A stretch of DNA of 64,000 nucleotides from Tannerella sp. (lineage in GTDB: Bacteria; Bacteroidota; Bacteroidia; Bacteroidales; Tannerellaceae). The notes beneath the pieces were generated by a model that searched no databases, was not told the DNA's origin, and saw nothing but the letters and a program-made list of their open reading frames with translations. Made by a program: the position numbers and the translations under genes. The DNA lies in the NCBI GenBank assembly GCA_031285565.1, contig JAITVY010000117.1, positions 1 through 64,000 on the forward strand, written 5' to 3'. Below, piece by piece: positions 10,183 through 19,325 of this stretch (within the stretch, counting starts at the first letter, position 1; each line of letters opens with the position of its first letter).

Positions 10183-11400
10183 TTATTTCACTGTTACTTT
10201 GTATGCTTTACCATTTACAGTTACAATATAGAATCCTGTAGGAAGGCTTATGCTTGCTGTTTCACCGGCTGCTACGTTTACTGTTTTCACCAATGCACCT
10301 GTAATGCTATAAATGCTTGCTTTGTTGCTCGTTACTGCATTTACATACAATTGACCACCATTAGCCCATACACTACTACTGTTTTCGATAGTAGCATTAC
10401 TTGTTGTAAAGTCGATTGTTAGTGTAATAGCACTTTGTACGCGAACGATTGTAACAAACCAACTACCATCTGAAAGTTGCTTGTAAATAACACCTTCCGA
10501 ATCCGGAATATTGGTACGACCTGTTTTCACTACAGGTACTAAACCTACATTGCTACCGGTTGGAGTGATCGTGAATGAGAAATCTTCACTGGATACTACT
10601 TGTTTTATCCCAGGTTCAACGCTTAAGATCGCATTTGAAACAGTCGGTACGCTTACCGGACGTGTAATAGTTCCGGGAGGTACTTCTTCATTCAGTCTCG
10701 GGATATCTAAAACATATGTTTCCCAAGCTGTTTTTACTGAAATTTTGTCGCCATAATCCAAGTTTGCAACTTCAATGTCAGAGAACGGAACAAATACAGT
10801 TGTATCAGTAAAATATCCATAAATGCTGTCCTTACGTAAGGTTCTTGTCATATAATCACTATAATTCGGATTACTACCTGTTATGTTGGATACACGTAAT
10901 GAACCTTCAAACTGAGATGTTGTAGGCATATATTCTACTGTAAATGTAGGATAGTTATAATATACAGTTGTGTCGCCTAGTAAACCTGCTGATGGAAATG
11001 TTTTGTCGAAACTGGCATAAACAAGACCTTTTGTACCGTTTACAGTATTTGGCATATCCCAGTTATGTTCTACCGTTATAGGGAAAGTTTTAGAAGTACC
11101 AAGTATTGTATCCAGACGTTGAATTTTATAACTGGCAGGAAGTCCCAGATACTCTGCAGTCCCATTATACATAAAGAAAATTGTTGTATCATTACCAGGG
11201 AAAAGATTAATATTATCAAGCGTAATCTTCAAAACTGTTTGTGATACTAACGAACTGCCATCTTTAACTTTCTTTTCATAAAGAGCGCCATCACTACTGT
11301 TAGATATTGATACGGCACTAATCGATTGCGCTTTCAGCGTTGATGAAATACCACCAACCAACATTCCGATAGCTAAAAGAGTAAAAATCCTTCTTTTCAT
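10183..11400 (-). CDS. secreted protein with type IX sorting domain
   Basis: A 405-residue exported protein with a signal peptide at 1 to about 24 (ends STLKAQ). The central part is beta-rich with no domain I recognise. From about residue 280 it parallels the C-terminus of the 900-residue protein encoded downstream: a PDSEG motif, an ITLTIDF segment, a SVWANGGQLYV segment and the terminal sorting domain (GALVKTVNVAAGETAS, then LPTGFYIVTVNGKAYKVTVK). The two genes are therefore paralogues in their C-terminal module, and both should be exported by the type IX system. Each has its own terminator, so they are separate transcripts on the same strand. Function unknown. Confidence 0.8.
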   Translation of the reverse strand: MKRRIFTLLAIGMLVGGISSTLKAQSISAVSISNSSDGALYEKKVKDGSSLVSQTVLKITLDNINLFPGNDTTIFFMYNGTAEYLGLPASYKIQRLDTILGTSKTFPITVEHNWDMPNTVNGTKGLVYASFDKTFPSAGLLGDTTVYYNYPTFTVEYMPTTSQFEGSLRVSNITGSNPNYSDYMTRTLRKDSIYGYFTDTTVFVPFSDIEVANLDYGDKISVKTAWETYVLDIPRLNEEVPPGTITRPVSVPTVSNAILSVEPGIKQVVSSEDFSFTITPTGSNVGLVPVVKTGRTNIPDSEGVIYKQLSDGSWFVTIVRVQSAITLTIDFTTSNATIENSSSVWANGGQLYVNAVTSNKASIYSITGALVKTVNVAAGETASISLPTGFYIVTVNGKAYKVTVK

Positions 11401-11550
11401 ACGTTTAAAATTTTAATGATTATTATTTAGTAATTAATTAATTCAATAACAAAATCAATGTATAGCCTCAAGCTACAAAATCGCATACTTGATGTTTAAG
11501 GCCATTTCAATAGCAAAGATAGATATACTTTTCTGAAAAATTATCTTATT

Positions 11551-11580
11551 ACCTACCTTTTTTGTACAAAAAGGTGGGTT
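11551..11580. promoter_or_regulatory. palindrome upstream of the 405-residue cargo gene
   Basis: CCTACCTTTTTT and AAAAAGGTGGG flank GTAC to give a near-perfect palindrome about 155 bases before the start at 11400. A second inverted repeat, CCCCATTTG (11616-11624) with CAAATGGGG (11658-11666), lies just beyond it. The 11401-11766 interval otherwise holds no gene. Confidence 0.3.
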
Positions 11581-11730
11581 TTCTGTACAAAACCTCTATT
11601 TAACTTTAAATAATTCCCCATTTGGCTCATATTTTATTTAAACTATACGTTGTTTGTCAAATGGGGGAGCTGTTTGTTCGCTGAAAAATCCAGTCTGGCG
11701 ATATAATGCAATATCAATAATTCCCTTTTT

Positions 11731-11762
11731 GTAGCTCCTCTTTGGAAATTAAGAGGAGCTAC
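11731..11762 (-). terminator. stem-loop at the 3' end of korB
   Basis: GTAGCTCCTCTT (11731-11742) pairs perfectly with AAGAGGAGCTAC (11751-11762), an 8-base loop between them, four bases past the korB stop. It lacks a clean T-run on the minus strand, so it may stabilise the mRNA end as much as terminate. Confidence 0.6.
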
Positions 11763-11766
11763 TGTT

Positions 11767-12780
11767 TTATTTAATTTCCCAGGTATTACAACTTTTCAGG
11801 TAATCATGTAACGATCGAATATTCGTTTTCGATTGTACATCTTTTATTTGTGTGGATACGGATGCATCATAGGCTGGCGCTTCTACCTCCCGGATAACTC
11901 CTAATGCTACGGGCAGCTCATCTTTCATCGCAGCCAGCATTCTATGTAATGTAACATCTTTTTCATGCGCATCATGAACAAGGACATTCTCCAGTGTGTA
12001 GCCGTCCTGACCAATAGTAACAGCTTTCAGTTTTAAGCCGTCCAAAATAAGCCCTTTTTCTTTTTCTTTCCCGAAAAGCATCTTTTCTCCATGACGCAGA
12101 TAAATAGTGCGTTCTGCACGAAACGTTTTGTCAGAAATTTGTTTGTGGATGCCATCATTAAAAATTACACAATTAACAAGTACTTCAACAACAGATGTTC
12201 CTTTATGTCGTGCCGAAGCAGTCAAAATATCTGTCAGGTTGGGCAGGTCAACATCAATAGCACGTGCAAAGAAGTTGCCACGTGCACCCAGGGTCAGTTC
12301 GGCCGGAACAAACGGATCCTCAACCGTACCATAAGGAGAACTTTTGGTGACGGCTCCGCGATCTGAAGTAGGGGAGTATTGCCCTTTTGTTAATCCGTAA
12401 ATCTTATTATTCATCAATACGATATTTAAATCGATATTCCGTCGTACTGCATGAATAAAGTGATTTCCTCCGATGGCCAGACAATCGCCATCTCCGGTAA
12501 TTAACCATACACTTAAGTCGGGTCGGGCTGTTTTTACACCGGTAGCAATAGCTGCTCCACGACCGTGGATGGTATGAAATCCGTAGGAACTCATATAATA
12601 AGGCAGCCGTGAAGAACATCCGATGCCGGATATAACGGCTGTATTATGAGGCGCTACACCGATTTCGGCCATTGCTTTATGTATACAATTAAGTGTTGCA
12701 TAATCGCCACAGCCCGGGCACCAGCGGACATACTGATCACTTTTATAGTCTTGAGGTGTATATTTTAGATTTGTATTCAT
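11767..12780 (-). CDS. korB: 2-oxoacid:ferredoxin oxidoreductase, beta (TPP-binding) subunit
   Basis: Beta subunit of a 2-oxoacid:ferredoxin oxidoreductase, most likely 2-oxoglutarate:ferredoxin oxidoreductase (KorAB), which joins 2-oxoglutarate and succinyl-CoA with ferredoxin as the electron carrier. The 337-residue protein has the iron-sulfur and TPP entry motif WCPGCGDY near residue 20, GIGCSSRLPYY near 53, and the TPP/Mg site TGDGDCLAIGGNHFIHAVRR near 95, followed by a downstream NNKIYGLTKGQ segment. It lies 106 bases downstream of korA on the same strand. Substrate choice (2-oxoglutarate or another 2-oxoacid) is inferred from the two-subunit layout and overall similarity, not proven. 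Confidence 0.88.
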   Translation of the reverse strand: MNTNLKYTPQDYKSDQYVRWCPGCGDYATLNCIHKAMAEIGVAPHNTAVISGIGCSSRLPYYMSSYGFHTIHGRGAAIATGVKTARPDLSVWLITGDGDCLAIGGNHFIHAVRRNIDLNIVLMNNKIYGLTKGQYSPTSDRGAVTKSSPYGTVEDPFVPAELTLGARGNFFARAIDVDLPNLTDILTASARHKGTSVVEVLVNCVIFNDGIHKQISDKTFRAERTIYLRHGEKMLFGKEKEKGLILDGLKLKAVTIGQDGYTLENVLVHDAHEKDVTLHRMLAAMKDELPVALGVIREVEAPAYDASVSTQIKDVQSKTNIRSLHDYLKSCNTWEIK

Positions 12781-12886
12781 ATGATAATATTTATTTTTTT
12801 AACGCTGAGGTCACAGGGAACTCACATGATTTTTACTATAATGAACTTTGTCGATTTTACAAAAATCAAGTATCGTTTCATTTTCT

Positions 12887-14740
12887 TTACCCCTCCATAA
12901 TTTTGGTGAATTCTTCAACTAAGCGGGAAACAATAAAAGGTTGTCCTTTAATACGATTGAATGTATATGGATTAAAATCATCAATTTTACTACGTAGATA
13001 CCCGGCAAATTGTCCGTTATTTTGTTCTGCTACGACAACTTTTTTATATCGCTGAAGTATTTCAGCTGTGTTTTTGGGTAACGGATTTATGAAACGGAAA
13101 CTGGCGAATGCGACCTTTTTCCCGTTTTGATGCATAATTTCCATTGCTTCATACAGGTGACCATATGTGCCACCCCAGCCTACAATTAACAGATCTGCAT
13201 CTTCATTACCAGCCACTTCTAATTCGGGTATATGATTAGCGATCTTATTGATTCTTTCCTGTCGTGTAAATACCATTTTTTGGTGGTTGGCAGGTTCGGT
13301 TGAAATGGCGCTTGAGTCAAAATCTTTTTCAAGTCCTCCGATGCGATGGGCAAAGCCTTCGGTTCCGGGTACAGCCCAATAACGGACTAATGATTCCGGA
13401 TCACGTCGATAAGGTTTCCAGGGTGCATCACCATTATAATCGGAAGCATATTGGGGATGAATGTCTGGCAAATTTTCCATATCCGGAATTCGCCATGCCG
13501 CGGCACCGTTTGCAATGAAGCCATCTGTCAGAAGAATAACCGGTGTCATATGTTCAATAGCTATTTTACCGGCCCAGAATGCAGCATCGAAACAATCAGT
13601 CGGTGTAGATGCAGCTATAATAACGGCAGGACTTTCCCCGTTTCGTCCATAAAGCGCCTGTAATAAGTCAGTCTGTTCACTTTTTGTCGGCATACCTGTT
13701 GACGGGCCACCACGCTGTACATCAACAATAACGAGTGGTAACTCAGCAATGACAGCTAATCCGATGGCTTCGCTTTTCAGCGCCAGTCCGGGACCGGATG
13801 TGGTTGTAACAGCTAAGCATCCTGCAAAACTGGCTCCGATAGCCGTGCAGATTCCGGCAATTTCATCTTCAGCCTGTACTGTTATTACTCCTAAATCTTT
13901 ACGTTTGGCCAGTTCCTGAAGTATTTCGGTTGCAGGTGTAATCGGATAGCTGCCCAGAAATAATTGTAAATCCGCTTTTTCGGCAGCGGCAATCATTCCG
14001 TATGCAGTAGCTTCATTTCCATTTACATCCATATAGTATCCGGGTGTAATCTGGCTGCTTTCGATACGATAAGTAGATACTGATGCCTGTATATTATGTC
14101 CGTAGTTATATCCGTCGGTTAACGCTTTGATGTTTGCCTGGGCAATAACAGGTTTTTTTGCAAACTTATTTTGTAGCAGATGCATGGCATTTTCCAATGG
14201 CCGATCAAACAGCCAGCATACCAGACCGAGTGTAAACATATTTTTACAGCGTATAGCCGATTTATTGTCTAACCCGAATTCTGCCAAACCATCCCGTACC
14301 ATCGTAGAAATAGGAGCAGCAACGAGTTGTACATTTGTTAAGCCTAATTCTTTAAATGGATCGTCAGTAGTAAATAGTGCTTTCTCCAGATCCTTTTGCT
14401 GGAAAGAATCTGTGTCAATAATAATGATAGCGTTAGGTTTCAGACGTTTTGCATTCACCTTTAATGCTGCAGGATTCATAGCAACCAATACGTCTGCTTT
14501 ATCTCCCGGAGTATATACTTTTTTTGAGCCCAGGTGAACCTGGAATCCTGATATACCACTTAATGATCCCTGAGGGGCGCGTACTTCGGCAGGATAGTCG
14601 GGAAACGTGGAAATCTCATTCCCGATAATTGCTGACAAGTTGGAGAAGATCGTTCCGGTTAGTTGCATTCCGTCGCCGCTATCACCCGAAAAACGGATGA
14701 TGACTTCTTCTAAGGTTTTTACTTTCGTTTGTTCTGTCAT
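12887..14740 (-). CDS. korA: 2-oxoacid:acceptor oxidoreductase, fused gamma-alpha subunit
   Basis: Partner of korB. The 617-residue protein fuses the gamma domain (residues 1 to about 190, starting VIIRFSGDSGDGMQLTG) to the alpha pyrimidine-binding domain. The alpha part shows ITVQAEDEIAGICTAIGASF near 288, the TTTSGPGLALKSEAIGLA segment near 312, and the family signature RGGPSTGMPTKSEQTDLLQA near 344. The C-terminal third has the transketolase C-terminal-like domain (DLLIVGWGGTYGHLYEA). This layout is typical of KorA in Bacteroidota. A 106-base spacer separates it from korB, longer than is usual for this operon, but there is no terminator in it. Electrons go to ferredoxin. Confidence 0.9.
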   Translation of the reverse strand: MTEQTKVKTLEEVIIRFSGDSGDGMQLTGTIFSNLSAIIGNEISTFPDYPAEVRAPQGSLSGISGFQVHLGSKKVYTPGDKADVLVAMNPAALKVNAKRLKPNAIIIIDTDSFQQKDLEKALFTTDDPFKELGLTNVQLVAAPISTMVRDGLAEFGLDNKSAIRCKNMFTLGLVCWLFDRPLENAMHLLQNKFAKKPVIAQANIKALTDGYNYGHNIQASVSTYRIESSQITPGYYMDVNGNEATAYGMIAAAEKADLQLFLGSYPITPATEILQELAKRKDLGVITVQAEDEIAGICTAIGASFAGCLAVTTTSGPGLALKSEAIGLAVIAELPLVIVDVQRGGPSTGMPTKSEQTDLLQALYGRNGESPAVIIAASTPTDCFDAAFWAGKIAIEHMTPVILLTDGFIANGAAAWRIPDMENLPDIHPQYASDYNGDAPWKPYRRDPESLVRYWAVPGTEGFAHRIGGLEKDFDSSAISTEPANHQKMVFTRQERINKIANHIPELEVAGNEDADLLIVGWGGTYGHLYEAMEIMHQNGKKVAFASFRFINPLPKNTAEILQRYKKVVVAEQNNGQFAGYLRSKIDDFNPYTFNRIKGQPFIVSRLVEEFTKIMEG

Positions 14741-15129
14741 AACTCTGTATCAAATTGCATAAATAAAATAGCAAAAAAAGTTCAATTTCATCAATAGTTT
14801 TTGAGTCGCCTTTGCTCCTCGCTTGTTAATTGCTGCTTAGCAGCACATATATTCCCCACAGCAGCATAATCTAAAGTAAACTTTCTTGAAAGTACGTTTG
14901 CTTGCCTGCTTAACGAAAATGGCCATTTTAAAACCATGATCCTGATTGATGTTTGTTACTATACAAAGGAACAGATTAATTTTTAAAATGAAAGAATCAT
15001 TCGTTAAAATTCTCATTTAATTATTGAATATCTTAGCTTTTATATTCATTCTGAGTCTCTCTTGTATAGAACCAGACATCTTAGTCGCTTTCTTTTATAT
15101 CACAAAGATAGTTTTTATCAGATGATTTT
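14741..15129. other. intergenic region between aroK and korA
   Basis: No gene seen. It contains the palindrome TGCTGCTTAGCAGCA (14831-14845), which also occurs as its reverse complement at 53349-53363, and a minus-strand TATCTTTG (15103-15110) that fits a Bacteroidota -7 element but lacks a -33 partner and would give korA a leader of about 350 bases. Confidence 0.4.
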
Positions 15130-15669
15130 TCATCCTTTTTTGTAACCGGAAAGTGTCTTTTCCAGTTGTTTGCCGAGAGCAATAATATCTGTTTCCGTAT
15201 CCATCATTTCTGCATCAAAAACAATGTCAGCCTGTTCGTAAAAATGGCTACGCTTTTTTAGCGCATCCGTTATGAATAATTCCAGGTCAGTACCCGAAAG
15301 GCCCTTCAAAATAGGACGTGTATTTTTGCTTAGCGAGACCCGTTTAGCTAATTCTTCTACTGTTGCTTTCAAATAGACGGTTGTCCCTTTTTCATTCATG
15401 AATTCCATATTCTGGTGAAAGCAGGGAGCACCTCCTCCTGTAGAAATGATTACATTCTCGAAGTCCGCAACTTCGAGAAGTGTATTCCTTTCTATTTCCC
15501 GGAATGTCTCTTCTCCTTTTTCTTCAAATAATTGCCGGACAGTTTTGTGAAAACGACCTTCAATGAAATAATCCAGATCTATGAATGTCAGTTTCATACG
15601 TTTGGACAACTCTTTTCCCATTGTCGTCTTTCCGGCTCCCATATAGCCTATCAGGAAAATGCGCTGCAT
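15130..15669 (-). CDS. aroK: shikimate kinase
   Basis: Phosphorylates shikimate at the 3-hydroxyl with ATP, the fifth step of the chorismate pathway to aromatic amino acids; cytosolic. The 179-residue length fits. The P-loop GYMGAGKTTMGKEL is at 8-21, the shikimate-binding DLDYFIE at 32-38, and the substrate-binding GGGAPC at about 79-84. The lid region contains the arginine of NTRPIL near residue 116. It stands alone on the minus strand between korA and the two-component system. A candidate -7 element and a 40-base dyad lie upstream. Identity is secure. Confidence 0.95.
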   Translation of the reverse strand: MQRIFLIGYMGAGKTTMGKELSKRMKLTFIDLDYFIEGRFHKTVRQLFEEKGEETFREIERNTLLEVADFENVIISTGGGAPCFHQNMEFMNEKGTTVYLKATVEELAKRVSLSKNTRPILKGLSGTDLELFITDALKKRSHFYEQADIVFDAEMMDTETDIIALGKQLEKTLSGYKKG

Positions 15670-15723
15670 ATATATAACTTTTATTTGCTACTCCAGTTTG
15701 GTTTGCGAATATCTTTATAAGAT

Positions 15724-15731
15724 ACAAAAGT
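15724..15731 (-). promoter_or_regulatory. candidate -7 element for aroK
   Basis: Reads TACTTTTG on the minus strand, matching TAnnTTTG, 55 bases before the aroK start. No clear -33 TTTG is seen. Confidence 0.4.
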
Positions 15732-15807
15732 AAAAATAAGTATAGTTGTTGTCTTTTTCATAGTAAGTAATGTATTGTGCAGGAAATAGGATATATACTT
15801 AATACTT

Positions 15808-15848
15808 TTTTGTGCACGAAAATAATAGTTCTTTTTCGAAACACAAAA
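15808..15848. promoter_or_regulatory. TTTTGTG-CGAAAA dyad upstream of aroK
   Basis: The left arm TTTTGTGCACGAAAA (15808-15822) and the right arm TTTTCGAAACACAAAA (15833-15848) are inverted copies that differ by one base of internal spacing. It resembles the dyad at 9923-9946 in its CGAAAA/TTTTCG core. A two-site operator is possible. The rest of the aroK-rprY interval holds only the rprY terminator. Confidence 0.4.
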
Positions 15849-15921
15849 TGATATTGCAATTTTGAAGCGGGTTTAAAATCCGGATCTGATGGATGATTGA
15901 AATAATGGATAGAATTTGAAC

Positions 15922-15955
15922 AAAAAAAGAGGTCGTCCTTTATTAGGATGACCTC
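15922..15955 (-). terminator. terminator of rprXY
   Basis: GAGGTCGTCCT (15929-15939) pairs with AGGATGACCTC (15945-15955), one mismatch, with a T-run on the minus strand from the A-run at 15922-15928. Confidence 0.85.
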
Positions 15956-15982
15956 TCATATAAGTAATTTTTTATAACTATT

Positions 15983-16711
15983 TTACAATACGATTCCTTC
16001 TTCGCGTGCTTGTTCTTCTCCTGAATGCGTAATTAATTTATACCCTTTTCCGTGGATATTAATAATTTCAATATTCGGATCGTCTTTCAGTAATTTACGA
16101 AGTTTGGTGATATATACATCCATACTCCGTGCATTGAAATAGTTGTCGTCAACCCAGATCGTTTTTAAAGCATAATTACGCTCCAGAATTTCATTTGCAT
16201 GAGCACAGAGCAAACTTAATAATTCACATTCTTTGGTTGTTAATTTGGTAACTTTAGTACCTATAGCTAATGTTTGCTTTTGTGTGTCAAACATAAAACT
16301 GCCTAATTTATAAAATGGTACATCTTTTTGTTTTTTACCTTTAACACGACGAAGAATCGCTTCGATGCGAAGCAGTAATTCTTCCATACTGAATGGTTTT
16401 GTCAAATAATCGTCTGCACCGATTTTAAATCCTTCCAGAATATCTTCCTTCATTGTTTTTGCAGTCAAGAAAATAATAGGAATATCCGGATTAATTGAAC
16501 GTATTTCCTGTGCCAGTGTGAAACCATCTTTTTTCGGCATCATCACGTCCAATACACACAAATCATATGTGCCAGAAGTGAAACCTTTGTAACCAGCTTC
16601 TCCATCGGAGAATAAATCAGTTACATACCCTTTTGCTTGTAAGTACTCTCTTAAAAGCATCCCTAAATTTTCATCATCTTCACAAAAGAAGATTCTCATT
16701 TTTTCTTCCAT
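15983..16711 (-). CDS. rprY: OmpR-family response regulator, RprY-like
   Basis: DNA-binding response regulator of 242 residues. The receiver domain (about 5-120) has the acidic pocket EDD at 11-13, phospho-acceptor D55 in VLDVMMP, and the conserved lysine in LTKPF near 107. The winged-helix effector domain fills the C-terminal half, ending INIHGKGYKLI. It is encoded 3 bases after the histidine kinase, so the two are translationally close and co-transcribed. The pair resembles RprX/RprY of Bacteroides and Porphyromonas, linked there to stress and sodium-related responses. The start could also be the Met at residue 5 (16699). The regulon is not visible here. Confidence 0.85.
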   Translation of the reverse strand: MEEKMRIFFCEDDENLGMLLREYLQAKGYVTDLFSDGEAGYKGFTSGTYDLCVLDVMMPKKDGFTLAQEIRSINPDIPIIFLTAKTMKEDILEGFKIGADDYLTKPFSMEELLLRIEAILRRVKGKKQKDVPFYKLGSFMFDTQKQTLAIGTKVTKLTTKECELLSLLCAHANEILERNYALKTIWVDDNYFNARSMDVYITKLRKLLKDDPNIEIINIHGKGYKLITHSGEEQAREEGIVL

Positions 16712-16714
16712 AGT

Positions 16715-18256
16715 TTACTGTTTTTTAATAAGAGGTAAAGTAATAATAAATTTTGTTCCAATAATTCCATCGCTTTGTTGTTCGGCCCGGATGCTACCTC
16801 CGTGGTCTTCCATAATTTTTCGAACATAAGCAAGCCCTAAACCGAATCCTTTTACATCATGTACATTACCGGTTGGTATCCGGTAAAAACGATCAAATAT
16901 TTTTTTCAAATGTTCCTTTTTCATTCCTATACCATTATCTTCAATGGATATATACAATTTATTGTTGTCGTTTCGTGTACGTGCCATTAGCTTTAATGGC
17001 TCATTTTCCTTTCTGTATTTTACTGCGTTATCTAACAAATTAAACAAAACATTTGTTAGATGCATTTCGTCTGCCTGAATAGTAGAATCCTCTGCTTCAA
17101 GGTCAATATCAATTGTTCCGCCATATTTCTCAACTTTTAAAGCAAAGGTGCTCACAATACCGACCAAAAGATCATTAGCATCAATTTCTTTTAATTTAAG
17201 TGAGGCTCTTTGTTTTTCAAATAATGAAATCTGCAACACTTTTTCTACCAGAAACCCCAATCGTTTAGTTTCATCACTAATCACGCCTGAAATATGTTTA
17301 AATACATCAGGACTTTTAGTAATATCGGTATCTTTTAGCATTTGAGCTGCTAATGAAATGGTAGATACCGGTGTTTTTAATTCATGGGTCATATTATTAA
17401 CAAAATCATTTTTCATTTCCGAAAGCTTTTTCTGGCGAAAGATGGAATGTATTGTAAACGAAAATGTTAGTAGTATGATGAATGAAAAAATCACAGACGG
17501 GACTAGAAATGAAATTGAACTTGAAATATAATCTTTTTTCGTAGGAAAATAGATCTTCAGATAGTTCTGTTTTGATGGTAAATCACCCGGAAATAATACT
17601 TGAGTTACCATTTCAGATGCTTTCGGAGGTTTTTCAAATGCTTCATTCTGATAAATAGTTTTACCGTCTTTATTAACAACCATAAAAATGTATGGAATGT
17701 TTAACTCATTGTTTAAAAGTTCCGACTTAATATAATTATTTAAAGTTTTAAAATCGATACGTTCTTCTATCGGTTTTAAATGTGCGGTATAAATTAAGCT
17801 GTATACCACTTCTTCCACAAGACCGGCCTGGTGTCGATATCGTTTCAGCATATTTTCCTGTCGTTTTTCCGATTCTTTAATAATTGCGTCTTTGCTTGTA
17901 CTATCTCCAGCCTTTTGTGTCGCACTGAAATGGTTAAATTCGAATTGTTGAATTACCCCATTCGCTTCCTGAACCTGTAATTGATATCTGCCTTCTAATG
18001 TAATCTTTTGATTGAGAATCTGTTTGTCCGGAGCATTCTTGTAAAAAAAATGATCCATATCATCTTCCATATATTTGCGTGCTTCATCCTTTTCCAGCAT
18101 TTTTGAAACTTGTACCAAGCTGCGTCTAACAGTCGAGTCAAATTGCTCATTACTAGTTTTAAGAATGATACTTATATAGCTTACTTGTAAGTAAAGTAAG
18201 CCCAAAAAAGCGAACCCCATGACAACGGCAAGCATCCAAATTGTAGATTTCTTCAT
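16715..18256 (-). CDS. rprX: sensor histidine kinase, RprX-like
   Basis: Membrane sensor kinase of 513 residues, partner of the response regulator just downstream. The first transmembrane helix is about residues 5-28, a periplasmic sensor region runs to about 245, and the second helix is about 246-272. The phospho-accepting histidine is H291 in NNMTHELKTP. The ATPase domain shows the N box (NVLFNLLDNAVKYR), G1 (DNGIGM) and G2 (GFGLGLAYVRKI). The size, the N-terminus MKKSTIWML and the gene order fit RprX. The upstream interval (18257-18502) has no gene. Confidence 0.85.
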   Translation of the reverse strand: MKKSTIWMLAVVMGFAFLGLLYLQVSYISIILKTSNEQFDSTVRRSLVQVSKMLEKDEARKYMEDDMDHFFYKNAPDKQILNQKITLEGRYQLQVQEANGVIQQFEFNHFSATQKAGDSTSKDAIIKESEKRQENMLKRYRHQAGLVEEVVYSLIYTAHLKPIEERIDFKTLNNYIKSELLNNELNIPYIFMVVNKDGKTIYQNEAFEKPPKASEMVTQVLFPGDLPSKQNYLKIYFPTKKDYISSSISFLVPSVIFSFIILLTFSFTIHSIFRQKKLSEMKNDFVNNMTHELKTPVSTISLAAQMLKDTDITKSPDVFKHISGVISDETKRLGFLVEKVLQISLFEKQRASLKLKEIDANDLLVGIVSTFALKVEKYGGTIDIDLEAEDSTIQADEMHLTNVLFNLLDNAVKYRKENEPLKLMARTRNDNNKLYISIEDNGIGMKKEHLKKIFDRFYRIPTGNVHDVKGFGLGLAYVRKIMEDHGGSIRAEQQSDGIIGTKFIITLPLIKKQ

Positions 18257-18502
18257 TGCTCTTTGTATCCTCCCTTATAATTCAAACAAATAACGTGCGT
18301 TTTTGTTTAATATTTACACAAAAAAAGTAAAAAACAGAAAGCCTTATTGTTAGTAAATGTTTATTTTGAAAAAATATATCTTTAGCCTAAATTTAAATAA
18401 AATGATGTAATTTATTGTTAGTCTTGTTTTTAATTCTTCGCTGTATTGAGTTTGGTTGTTAATATACGAATAAAATGGTTAACGCAAATTGAGCTATTGA
18501 AA

Positions 18503-19153
18503 TTAAAATTTCCAGCCGATATTTAATTGAAATACTTTATTATGCGTACTTGATATATCTGTCAGATTAACGTCTTCCACTTCAACTTTTTCTGATTTAA
18601 AGAGTTTATTAAGTCCGAAATTGTAGTTGGCAGAAATCAATAACCCAATATCGAATTGATAGCCAAGTCCGATTATACCCGAAAAATCAACTTTATTCTG
18701 ATACTCTTTAATATCATAACTATCGTTGCTTTTCCATTCAGCCAAATCAAAGAAATTTACATTTCCGCTGATATTTAGTTTCGAATTAACAAGAAACCCT
18801 ATTTGTGGCCCTCCATATATGTGCAAGCCTTTATATAGGTATCCTTTAACAAATACCGGAATATTTATATAATCATTGTCTATATCGAAATCCAATATGA
18901 TTAGTTCTTTCCCGTATTCATACTCCATGGTTGTTCCTTGTAATGAGTAGTAAATACCGCTTTCAATGGCAATAGGCCGGATTAATCTGTATTCGACCGA
19001 TAGCCCGGCGTTTATTCCGTGTTTTGTTTTTGCTTCATCCGGAAATCCTGAAATACGCGCTGCATTATATCCGACTTTCGGTATAAAAGAAAATTGCTGA
19101 GCGTATGCCTGCAGGGTTAAAATACTAAATAATATCAACAGTGTCTTTCGCAT
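18503..19153 (-). CDS. outer-membrane beta-barrel protein
   Basis: A 216-residue exported protein: signal peptide 1-18 (ends AYAQ), then alternating hydrophobic strands with frequent glycine and aromatic residues and a C-terminal phenylalanine (QLNIGWKF), all typical of small outer-membrane barrels of the PorT/OMP_b-brl_2 type in Bacteroidota. Early segment FIPKVGYNAARISGF matches the usual first strand. It lies between rprX and purL on the same strand, with about 245 bases on the rprX side. Function unknown; membership of the barrel family is the firm part. Confidence 0.8.
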   Translation of the reverse strand: MRKTLLILFSILTLQAYAQQFSFIPKVGYNAARISGFPDEAKTKHGINAGLSVEYRLIRPIAIESGIYYSLQGTTMEYEYGKELIILDFDIDNDYINIPVFVKGYLYKGLHIYGGPQIGFLVNSKLNISGNVNFFDLAEWKSNDSYDIKEYQNKVDFSGIIGLGYQFDIGLLISANYNFGLNKLFKSEKVEVEDVNLTDISSTHNKVFQLNIGWKF

Positions 19154-19243
19154 TTTACAAGGTATTGTTTTTTATCAGGTATTATAAAGAAAGTGAAACC
19201 AGGGAAAGGTAAAATTTATTTCCATTGCATCTGAAATTACAGA

Positions 19244-19305
19244 TTTAAACGACTCTTTTAAATATCTTCTTCAATTTATGAATATATTGAAAATAGTCGT
19301 TTAAA
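19244..19305. terminator. two-tier hairpin 3' of purL
   Basis: TTTAAACGACT (19244-19254) pairs perfectly with AGTCGTTTAAA (19295-19305), and inside it TTCAAT (19270-19275) pairs with ATTGAA (19286-19291). It lies 20 bases past the purL stop. Neither strand has a strong T-run, so it may be a 3'-end structure or a protein-binding site. Confidence 0.4.
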
Positions 19306-19325
19306 GAGTATCTCAGGATGTAGGA

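Noticed and set aside
12693-13055. 120-codon plus-strand frame across the korB/korA junction
   Set aside because: It is antisense to the conserved TPP-binding start of korB and the conserved end of korA, and its product looks like a random translation.
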